The notes under the pieces were generated by a model that saw nothing but the letters and a program-made list of their open reading frames with translations, had not been told where the DNA came from and searched no databases. DNA of 11,585 nt from Euryarchaeota archaeon UBA623 (GTDB lineage Archaea; Thermoplasmatota; Poseidoniia; Poseidoniales; Thalassarchaeaceae): NCBI GenBank assembly GCA_002505325.1, contig DAUV01000048.1, positions 1 through 11,585 of the forward strand, given 5' to 3'. Of the stretch, positions 1 to 6,571 are shown piece by piece. Made by a program: the position numbers and the translations under genes. Numbering within the stretch: position 1 is the first letter of the stretch; each line of letters starts with the position of its first letter.

Positions 1-1
1 A

Positions 2-1183
2 ATCGGCGTCCTTGATGGTGACGCAGGCTTACTAATCGAGTCGCTCCAGAAGGATATGGATGCCGCCTCACTGGAACTAGAGTATGAGGCGGCGGCTAGG
101 ACTCGTGACCTAATCGGCTCGGTTCAAAGGACTGTCTCTCAGAGAGTAGTGCACAGCAGGTTCTACCAGGATTGCGACGCCATTGGCTTCGCCTCCAGAG
201 GAGATACCGGAATGGTTGTGGTCCTGAATGCAAAAGACGGTGTCGTCCAAGGGCAACTTGAGTACCCGTTGATCCATAGAGGTGATATTGCCGATTCGGT
301 CGCCTGTGTCCTCGCTGAGCACTACTCAGGCACCAAGCCCCCACGCACTGTCCTCGTCCCGACACCTATCGGTGAATCGATGGGAGCTTGGCTGGTCGAA
401 CGACGCGCCGGCGCCGTCGAGGTCAGAGTGCCTAAGCGCGGTGAACTAGCTTTACTACGCGGGATGGCTGATCAGAACGCCGAGGCGCAGGTTGAACGTC
501 ACCAGAAGAGGCGGTCGGGCAGCCTCGAACAGGCTGCCGCTGATGATGCGGCGAGGCTGCTCGGATTAGATTCGCTTGATCATATCGTGTGCTTTGACAT
601 GGCCCAATTACAGGGTGACGAGCGTGTCGGAGCATCGGTCGTACTACGCAATGGCAGACCAGCGAAGAAAGAGTATCGGACCTATCGAATCAAGAGCAAT
701 GCGCCAGATGATCTCAGGATGATGTCTGAGGTAGTTGAGCGGTGGTTGAAGCACCAAGATGGCTGGCCCGATTTGCTGTTGCTGGATGGTGGCCAAACCC
801 ACCTGTCAAGTATCCTGAGAATGCTAGACAGCCACGGCCTGACCGGGCGCTTCCCGGTGGCTGCATTGGCCAAACGCGAGGAGACGCTGCACATGGACGA
901 CCGTGAGGCACAGATTCTAAGCAAGCACGGCAGGGTTCTGGTCCATGCTCGCGATGAGGCTCACCGTTTCGTCAACCGCTACCATAGAAAACGGCGTAGC
1001 AAGGGTGCGATAGGCGACCCTCTAGAAGGGATTGATGGGCTTGGGGCGAAGAAGATTCAGGCTCTGCTCCGACACTTCGGTGGCAGACGCGGGATAGAGC
1101 ACGCGGGTGTCAGGGAGTTGTGCGAAGTCCCGGGAATAGGCAAGGCGATGGCTGAGCGGATACACGGGCACCTGAACGGCTAG
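2..1183 (+). CDS. uvrC: Excinuclease ABC subunit C (UvrC), 5'-truncated by the window edge
   Basis: UvrC makes the dual incisions of nucleotide excision repair, guided by UvrB on UvrA-located lesions. The frame is open to the window edge, so 393 residues are visible of a family length near 600; the N-terminal GIY-YIG nuclease lies outside. Visible in order: a UVR (UvrB-binding) motif at fragment residues about 10-45 (LELEYEAAARTRDLI); an RNase H-like 5'-incision nuclease domain with VCFDMAQLQG, LLLDGGQTHLSS and VHARDEAHRFVNRYHRKRR; and two C-terminal helix-hairpin-helix repeats (GIDGLGAKKIQALL and CEVPGIGKAMAERI). Candidate catalytic residues are D199, D262 and H321 of the fragment; their spacings of 63 and 59 closely match the Asp-Asp-His triad of bacterial UvrC. 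An ATG at 56 is internal to the UVR motif and is not the start. UvrABC in archaea is generally regarded as bacterial in origin. The identity is very secure. Confidence 0.97.
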   Translation: MGVLDGDAGLLIESLQKDMDAASLELEYEAAARTRDLIGSVQRTVSQRVVHSRFYQDCDAIGFASRGDTGMVVVLNAKDGVVQGQLEYPLIHRGDIADSVACVLAEHYSGTKPPRTVLVPTPIGESMGAWLVERRAGAVEVRVPKRGELALLRGMADQNAEAQVERHQKRRSGSLEQAAADDAARLLGLDSLDHIVCFDMAQLQGDERVGASVVLRNGRPAKKEYRTYRIKSNAPDDLRMMSEVVERWLKHQDGWPDLLLLDGGQTHLSSILRMLDSHGLTGRFPVAALAKREETLHMDDREAQILSKHGRVLVHARDEAHRFVNRYHRKRRSKGAIGDPLEGIDGLGAKKIQALLRHFGGRRGIEHAGVRELCEVPGIGKAMAERIHGHLNG

Positions 1184-1188
1184 TCTCC

Positions 1189-4100
1189 TCACCAGCCTTC
1201 CTCGCCTTCTTTGAGCTTCCATTCCGCCTCTTCCTCCTCGAAGAACGCCTCATCGACGACCACGATCTTGTCGTCCAACTTGCCGAACTCTGACTCCATG
1301 GCCAACTCAGTGATTTTCTGCTCCTCCGCTGAAGATTCCTCCTGCTTCTTCTCATTACGTTCCATCTTGAGTCTCCTGCGTCTGCTAATCAGAAGCCCTA
1401 GACCGACCAGAAGCACGAATAAGTACGGAGCGAGTTCCCCTAGAACAAACATCCAACTGACCTCAACAGAGTAAGACACGATGTCCGAATTTTTGCTGCA
1501 TTGCGCCCAAGTCGTCGCTTCGGGACACACCGGGGTCCTGTACACTACCACCTGTCTGCCGTCGACCTCAGTCAACTCTCCGAGGCCCATCTGGCTCTCA
1601 AAGCTGAGTAGTCTGACCGAATTCGGCAGATGTATCTCCATCCTTGCAGAGGATCGGATGGTTCCGAACACGGTGTGCTCCATCAACGGTGTCACTTCGA
1701 GGAAGAACTCCGCCCCCTCTACCTGAATCCCTGAATCGGTCAGTATCGGTGATCCAAAGGCAGCTGCTATCTGGTTGGCTATGATGAAGCCAATGGCCGC
1801 GGGTTGGGCATTGATGTCTATGTCTTCGCCCCTGAGTGCAGCTGTTACGACAGTGCGTTTGATGTTGAAGCCGAAGCGGAGAGGGACACTGTCGCCGACC
1901 TCCGAATTGCTCGGCATCGTGATGTCACCGAACCCCAATGAAGGGGACACTGGCGTATCAGCGAGGTCTGCCGAGATGGAGTACGGGCCCATTCCAAAGT
2001 CCTGTACGGTCTCGAACGCCCCCTCGGCATCTATGACCTCTCCAGACCTCATTTCCAGTTCATCGCCCAACAACTCCATCCCAAGATTGGATATTTCGAC
2101 GTCTATCGGCTCTCCGACCCCCAGTTCCAATGTAGCCTCAAGATCTGAGCCAGCAAGCAGTCCGCCTTGTAGGCGGTCGCCCATCACGATGGCGCGTCTC
2201 AGAATGTCGGCAGGGACTGGGTGCAAGGTGATATCGTCCTCACCCAAGTCGATGCCCAATCGGTAGATTTCCAGCACCACCTCGGCATTGAACTGGACCT
2301 CGGCGGCAAACGAGGTCTCTCGAATCGCAAACTTCTCGATGTCAACCTCGATGTCAAGTGATACGCAGGTCTTTTGGTTTGAGCCGCAAATCAAATCTGG
2401 GCTGTCGTCCTCACAGGGATCGGATTCGAGGCAGATGGGGTGTCTCCAGTCAAAGATCCTAGTTCCAGTGAAGCCGAAATCATGCTCCCCTCCCCCTGTT
2501 ATGGGGGCTGAGATGACAATTGTGGATGGGTCTCCAATGGTCGACTCTATCCACTCTGGCAAATGCAAGGTCAAGGTGAGTTCGGTGCTCGGCATGTCGT
2601 CGGGGAGTAGGTTCTGAAGCCATCCGGTGTCAGTGGAGAGTTCGAGTTCGACCACGTTCATAATCGAGGCGAGGTCTTCGTCGTTGACCATTGATAGGTC
2701 AATGGTGGTGATGTCCCCTCCACTATTCTCAAGCATCCTCTCGACTACAGAAGAGACCCTCATTGGGGTGGACTGCGAGGTAGTTTCGAGGACGACGGGC
2801 CACGATCCATCCATGGCGTCCTTGCCCTCGATGCAATAACTGACTTCGAGTGCCTCCTCACAGGTCACTCCGGGGGTGTGACGGAAGTCCAGTCCACCTT
2901 CGGAATCGGCTTGCGCAAACTGCGGGGTGCCGAACCAAATATTGGCACCCAGAGCGTCGGAAAATGCCGAGGACAGTTCCTCAATGGGTATCCCCTGAAT
3001 AATCGCAGATAGATCCTCGTCGACCTCCTGGTCAAGCAACCTAATGCCATCGGAAGTCACCCAAGGAATCTCGATGGTGCCGTCATGCAGGTCAGCATTC
3101 CAGTTGTCTAGAGTGCTGTAATCTAGGTAGTGAATCGATATCTCAAGGTCGAATCGTGAGTTCTGAGTGTCGGTGGCATCCACTATCAGGTCAATCTTCA
3201 CCGAGGGTTCTCTCGGGTCAATGCTGGCGGTCGGAGTGGTAATCGACCTGTGAACGAGATTGGAAACAAGCCTAACCGAGTTGAGGGTCGCCTCGGTTAC
3301 CACTTGGGTGTTATCGACGGTTATGATGGAATATGTCTGAGGATGGCCATCGCGAAATGTCGTCTTGGTCAAACCTGGGGCCTCAACGCTGCTCACGTCG
3401 GCGTAACTAGGCGGTATCACCGAGAGTTCGACTGAATGACCCATTGGTGAGGTGGTGTTGAACTCTGAGGTCAATACCGCCCCCATGGTCAGCATACCCT
3501 GCATCATTCGGTTGATGTCTGAGGTCTCCGGTTTCAGGCCGAAGGCGCTGGTGTCGACCTCTATCTGTAACACGGCCTCAAAACACAATGGTGGTTGGAA
3601 CGGGTCGTTGTCAAAGCCGTTGACCTCATCTATCGAATCGTAATCAGAGTCGTAAACGCAACTAGCGTCCGGTTGTGCCTTGAAATCGACCTCGGAGACT
3701 GTGGTTATGGTGGTGGTATTGACATTGGGAAAGTTGATGTCAATGAATTCCTCCATTATTTCCTCAATCCTCTCCAGCATCAAATCTGACACGGTGTCAC
3801 CACCACTCCTGTGAAGACTCTGATAGTTGCGGATATAATCTGCAGGAATCCCATCCCATGGTGCACTATCGCCTTCAAGATCAAGGTCGCTGAGCTGCAA
3901 ATCATCCCTTGACATCTCGTGAACTGAAAGTCCGACCTTCATCTCAACCATCTCTGCGTCCTCGATTCCTATCTCGACAGAACTCCGCATCCACTCCTGC
4001 CCAGGGGTCTGATCCAACGACGAGTCGTAATCGTCGCAGACCCCACTGGCACTATTCCATGTCGCGCAGATGTCGTTCACGACATCGGGTTGTCCAGGAG

Positions 4101-4191
4101 GAGGATCGGCTGCCGCAATAGGCGCCATCAGAAGCATGACGAGGAGGGCTGCAGTACGCTGCACAGGCACAGGCATGAACATCAGAGCCAT
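1189..4191 (-). CDS. Large secreted, C-terminally membrane-anchored acidic protein, function unknown
   Basis: I do not recognise the family. The 1000-residue product has a signal peptide (about 1-28, hydrophobic core AALLVMLLMAPIAAA), an acidic, beta-rich extracellular region of nearly 900 residues, one membrane segment (about 914-936), an RRRR stop-transfer cluster (937-940) and a 60-residue cytoplasmic tail rich in Glu and Lys. All twelve extracellular cysteines fall in close pairs (42/52, 178/203, 444/453, 587/593, 602/609, 889/898), suggesting disulfides. Sequons occur at N158 and N245. I chose ATG 4191 because the signal peptide starts there; in-frame ATGs at 4182 and 4176 are alternatives, and the frame stays open 91 codons further upstream only by running antisense into the tyw2 gene. 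It converges on uvrC with 5 bases between stops. An envelope, adhesion or scaffolding protein is plausible, but no catalytic motif was seen. Confidence 0.9.
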   Translation of the reverse strand: MALMFMPVPVQRTAALLVMLLMAPIAAADPPPGQPDVVNDICATWNSASGVCDDYDSSLDQTPGQEWMRSSVEIGIEDAEMVEMKVGLSVHEMSRDDLQLSDLDLEGDSAPWDGIPADYIRNYQSLHRSGGDTVSDLMLERIEEIMEEFIDINFPNVNTTTITTVSEVDFKAQPDASCVYDSDYDSIDEVNGFDNDPFQPPLCFEAVLQIEVDTSAFGLKPETSDINRMMQGMLTMGAVLTSEFNTTSPMGHSVELSVIPPSYADVSSVEAPGLTKTTFRDGHPQTYSIITVDNTQVVTEATLNSVRLVSNLVHRSITTPTASIDPREPSVKIDLIVDATDTQNSRFDLEISIHYLDYSTLDNWNADLHDGTIEIPWVTSDGIRLLDQEVDEDLSAIIQGIPIEELSSAFSDALGANIWFGTPQFAQADSEGGLDFRHTPGVTCEEALEVSYCIEGKDAMDGSWPVVLETTSQSTPMRVSSVVERMLENSGGDITTIDLSMVNDEDLASIMNVVELELSTDTGWLQNLLPDDMPSTELTLTLHLPEWIESTIGDPSTIVISAPITGGGEHDFGFTGTRIFDWRHPICLESDPCEDDSPDLICGSNQKTCVSLDIEVDIEKFAIRETSFAAEVQFNAEVVLEIYRLGIDLGEDDITLHPVPADILRRAIVMGDRLQGGLLAGSDLEATLELGVGEPIDVEISNLGMELLGDELEMRSGEVIDAEGAFETVQDFGMGPYSISADLADTPVSPSLGFGDITMPSNSEVGDSVPLRFGFNIKRTVVTAALRGEDIDINAQPAAIGFIIANQIAAAFGSPILTDSGIQVEGAEFFLEVTPLMEHTVFGTIRSSARMEIHLPNSVRLLSFESQMGLGELTEVDGRQVVVYRTPVCPEATTWAQCSKNSDIVSYSVEVSWMFVLGELAPYLFVLLVGLGLLISRRRRLKMERNEKKQEESSAEEQKITELAMESEFGKLDDKIVVVDEAFFEEEEAEWKLKEGEEGW

Positions 4192-4226
4192 AAGTCTGAA
4201 TCCAAAATGCTTCGACCAGAGGTCAG
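4192..4226. promoter_or_regulatory. Divergent intergenic region with a possible ribosome binding site for tyw2
   Basis: This 35-base gap must hold the 5' ends of two divergent genes. No convincing TATA element is seen on either strand, so core promoter elements may lie inside the opposing coding regions. On the plus strand GAGGT at 4219-4223 sits 3 bases before the ATG at 4227, complementary to the usual 3' end of archaeal 16S rRNA though closer than the typical spacing. It supports the 4227 start. An in-frame stop at 4197-4199 limits any upstream extension. Confidence 0.35.
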
Positions 4227-5117
4227 ATGCACAGGGAAAATCCGCACCGCCGTCTCGCCGATTCTGTTGAGAAGGTATTGCGCGAGACTGGATTGGGGCA
4301 TGAGGAGTGCATAGCACTCCTAAATCGGTTACCAAGAAAGTGGGAGAGGTTTTCCAATGTCGTTCTGTTGCCAAACTTGGCATTCCAAGAAGAGTGGGAT
4401 TTGCATGTCTCTGAAGAAATTTGGAGAGCGGTTGCCGAGGCGTTGAAGACCGAAAGGGTGGCAAGACTTGGGGAGATATCAGGCGAGATGCGCGAGAGTT
4501 CCGTCGAGATGTTGCTCGGTGAGGACGATTGGGTCGTACGTCGGGAGAGCGGGGTGGATTACGGCTACAACCTCACCCAGTGCATGTTCTCGGCGGGCAA
4601 CGTCAACGAGCGACGCAGGATGGGCGAGATGGTCGGCGTAGGGGAAGTAGTGGTCGACCTGTATGCCGGTATCGGCTACTATTCACTGCCCATGCTCGTC
4701 CACTCGCAGGTCGGACACGTCCACTGCTGCGAGTGGAATCCGAACGCAGTGCGAGCGCTCGAATCGAACCTTGATATCAATGGAGTGGCCGAGCGCTGCA
4801 CCATCCACTTTGGCGACAATCAGGCCACTGCGGTAAATCTGGAAGGAGTTGCTGACCGTGTCGTCCTTGGACTGCTACCGTCATCTGAGGGTGGTTATGC
4901 CCTCGCTATGGCCGCTCTAAGGCCCGCTGGTGGTGTGCTACATGTGCACGGTGTAGCAGCTGCCGGGAATCACGCTGCTTGGGCTGCTGATGTCGCTGGA
5001 TCATTACTTGAGATGGGGGGAAAATTCTCGATACATGCAGCTGAACCACTGAGAGTGAAGAGTTACGCGCCGCATTGGGACCACGTGGTGCTCGACGTCA
5101 CGGTCTCCAGAGGCTAG
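4227..5117 (+). CDS. taw2: TYW2-like tRNA(Phe) wyosine-pathway enzyme (aminocarboxypropyltransferase, Taw2)
   Basis: TYW2/Taw2 transfers the 3-amino-3-carboxypropyl group of S-adenosylmethionine to the tricyclic base at position 37 of tRNA(Phe), in the cytoplasm. The 296-residue product has the TYW2-type N-terminal region (LPRKWERFSNVVLLP, about 35-49; LLGEDDWV; YGYNLTQCMFSAGN, about 112-125) and then a Rossmann class I SAM-binding domain: motif I DLYAGIGYYSLP (144-155), acidic E169 in CCEWNPNAV, NLDINGVAERC, and HFGDN with D197. After the fourth strand it has LGLLPSS (214-220), as I recall from TYW2 proteins, where Trm5 m1G37 methyltransferases carry an NLP motif; this favours TYW2 over Trm5. 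The start is set by the conserved N-terminal domain and a nearby GAGGT. A JAMM gene follows after 37 bases. Main alternative: a Trm5-clade methyltransferase. Confidence 0.87.
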   Translation: MHRENPHRRLADSVEKVLRETGLGHEECIALLNRLPRKWERFSNVVLLPNLAFQEEWDLHVSEEIWRAVAEALKTERVARLGEISGEMRESSVEMLLGEDDWVVRRESGVDYGYNLTQCMFSAGNVNERRRMGEMVGVGEVVVDLYAGIGYYSLPMLVHSQVGHVHCCEWNPNAVRALESNLDINGVAERCTIHFGDNQATAVNLEGVADRVVLGLLPSSEGGYALAMAALRPAGGVLHVHGVAAAGNHAAWAADVAGSLLEMGGKFSIHAAEPLRVKSYAPHWDHVVLDVTVSRG

Positions 5118-5154
5118 CCGTCGAACTCAAGTCGAGCGCCCCTAGTCCACAGGC

Positions 5155-5832
5155 ATGGCCTCCGATTGGTTGCTCAAAGCCGCGGCTCAGTATAACGAGC
5201 AATCGATGGAGAGCAGGGATGGTTATCCGGCGCATATCCTGATGCCAGTAGACACGCTGGCGCAGATACTCGATTGGACATTCCAGTCACTACCTGATGA
5301 GATACTCGTGGGGATGGACGTGAATCCAGACCTGCCCCACTCGAAGAGGGTTGAGGAGGCCTATTGCGGGGCTGATTACGAAAGTGGACTGTTCTCAGGA
5401 CAGGGTTTTGTCCTAGGTGAGCCTCACTTAGTCAACCGTGGCGACTCGTATTCAGTCCACCACGTTCCCGAAGAGTGGATGGATGGTCTGTTCGACAAGG
5501 AGAGGGGCGTTAGAGGAGGACGTTTCTCACACTGGCTGCACACCCACCCCAATGCCCCAGCGATACCGAGCGGGGCTGACGCCGAGTCTGCTCAGTGGAC
5601 CGAGGGCTGCGACATGATTCTCGGCGTTCGCTACTCGCCCGAGGGAATGCTGCCGTGGCTCGAAGGCATAGAAGGTGAGCGTCGCGAGCTATCTCCCGAA
5701 GAGGATGATCGTCCTGTCATCGGCAGGGCCGTGACGGGGCATCTTATCCATGGATTGGAGTTGATTGCATTCCACCGGAGGGGTTTTGCCGTGAATGTGG
5801 TACTAACTGACGCTGTAGGCATTCCAATATAA
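5155..5832 (+). CDS. JAMM/MPN+ domain metalloprotease-like protein
   Basis: The 225-residue product carries a complete JAMM zinc-peptidase signature, H-x-H-x7-S-x2-D: H129, H131, S139 and D142 in WLHTHPNAPAIPSGAD. The upstream catalytic glutamate of this fold could be E49 in LPDEILVGMD, in the strand expected to precede the zinc site. JAMM enzymes cleave isopeptide or peptide bonds at ubiquitin-like modifiers; archaeal examples remove SAMP proteins, and other members act on sulfur carriers or are RadC-like. The region between E49 and H129 is longer than in a minimal JAMM domain and I do not recognise it. There is no signal peptide or membrane segment, so it should be cytoplasmic. It lies 37 bases after tyw2 with no Shine-Dalgarno or TATA element between, consistent with cotranscription. 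The domain call is firm; substrate and specific family are unknown. Confidence 0.82.
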   Translation: MASDWLLKAAAQYNEQSMESRDGYPAHILMPVDTLAQILDWTFQSLPDEILVGMDVNPDLPHSKRVEEAYCGADYESGLFSGQGFVLGEPHLVNRGDSYSVHHVPEEWMDGLFDKERGVRGGRFSHWLHTHPNAPAIPSGADAESAQWTEGCDMILGVRYSPEGMLPWLEGIEGERRELSPEEDDRPVIGRAVTGHLIHGLELIAFHRRGFAVNVVLTDAVGIPI

Positions 5833-5961
5833 CGATAATAAATTAGAATTAATCAATATAATATAGGCGCAGTACACTGTTTATATTATTTTAATAATTA
5901 ATAAAAATGAAGTTTTAAATGCCCTAATATAATCAATGAATCATCCCTAAAAAGGGCTGTT
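5833..5961. terminator. AT-rich convergent intergenic region, probable bidirectional termination zone
   Basis: This is the longest non-coding stretch here, between the convergent JAMM and orn genes. I count about 30 G/C in 129 bases (23%), against roughly half in the flanking genes. Immediately after the orn stop the minus strand reads CCCTTTTTAGGG (5945-5956), a 4-bp stem with a T run, fitting archaeal T-rich termination. On the plus strand T-rich tracts at 5879-5892 could end the JAMM transcript. An 18-base near-perfect palindrome with one mismatched pair lies at 5889-5906. A TATA-like TTTATATTA near 5880 could alternatively be an orphan promoter. No ORF of useful size was found. Confidence 0.45.
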
Positions 5962-6498
5962 TTAGTCGCGGAATACGTGCTCGCGATAGTGTTCAAGTTC
6001 CACAATGCTACCGCGAATATCGTCAAGCGCCCGGTGGCCTGCAGGTTTGGTCGCCCTCGGCAGATTTGGGTACCATCTATCGACGAGTTGCTTGATAGAA
6101 GTAACATCGACACTTCGGTAGTGGAAGAAGTCGTGCAGTTCGGGCATGTAGCGCCTGAGGAAACGCCTGTCCTGACCAATCGTATTACCACACAGTGGTG
6201 ATATGCCCTGGATACAGTGCTCGCGGAGAAATTCGATTGTCATCGCCTCGGCCTCGGCCATAGGGATTCCATGATTCCTGACTCTGTCCAGAAGTCCATT
6301 CTCGGTATGGTGTGTGAGATTCCAATCATCCATCTTAGCCAGTTCCGACTCGGGCTGCGTAATCGCGAAAGCTGGTCCCTCGGCGACCACAGTCAGGTCG
6401 CCCTCAGTCACAATAGTGGCAATCTCGATGATGGTATTCTCTTCTGGTTCGAGACCGGTCATCTCGAGGTCCATCCAGACCAGTCGCTCCTCGACCAT
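5962..6498 (-). CDS. orn: Oligoribonuclease (DEDDh 3'-5' exoribonuclease)
   Basis: Orn hydrolyses very short oligoribonucleotides, chiefly dinucleotides including the linear products of cyclic dinucleotide breakdown, to mononucleotides in the cytoplasm. The 178-residue product matches the usual length of about 180 and has all DEDDh residues: D10 and E12 in WMDLEMTGL, D110 in GNTIGQDRRF, and H155 and D160 in GHRALDDI, with family hallmarks YRSVDVTSIKQL and the C-terminal ELEHYREHVF. The ATG at 6498 has no Shine-Dalgarno and places D10 where the family has it, so translation may be leaderless. It diverges from the MFS gene across 73 bases and converges on the JAMM gene across the AT-rich gap. 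Orn is typical of proteobacteria, actinobacteria and eukaryotic mitochondria, less so of archaea, so a transfer origin is plausible. Identity is very secure. Confidence 0.96.
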   Translation of the reverse strand: MVEERLVWMDLEMTGLEPEENTIIEIATIVTEGDLTVVAEGPAFAITQPESELAKMDDWNLTHHTENGLLDRVRNHGIPMAEAEAMTIEFLREHCIQGISPLCGNTIGQDRRFLRRYMPELHDFFHYRSVDVTSIKQLVDRWYPNLPRATKPAGHRALDDIRGSIVELEHYREHVFRD

Positions 6499-6547
6499 GA
6501 GACTGGCGCTGGCGGGACGGACTTAGGGCTTCTCATACAAGGGCGAG

Positions 6548-6554
6548 TATCATA
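6548..6554 (+). promoter_or_regulatory. Possible TATA element for the MFS gene
   Basis: TATCATA is centred at 6551, 21 bases before ATG 6572 and 27 before the in-frame ATG 6578. Archaeal TATA boxes usually sit about 26-27 bases before the transcription start, so this would fit a leaderless transcript beginning at the second ATG. It is a single weak match, and the 73-base gap also holds the orn promoter. Confidence 0.22.
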
Positions 6555-6571
6555 GTGTCCAGACCACGCGC

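Noticed and set aside
1775..2266. 163-codon plus-strand open frame
   Set aside because: It is antisense to the 1000-residue protein, has low-complexity Ser/Pro composition typical of a shadow frame, and shows no recognisable motif.
4192..4464. N-terminal extension of the 1000-residue protein by 91 codons
   Set aside because: It runs antisense through the conserved N-terminal domain of the TYW2-like gene and would bury the signal peptide that begins at 4191.
5921..5957. Strong hairpin terminator from GCCCT (5921-5925) and AGGGC (5953-5957)
   Set aside because: The stem would be only 5 bp across a 27-base loop and competes with the local CCCT/AGGG stem; kept only as part of the AT-rich termination zone.
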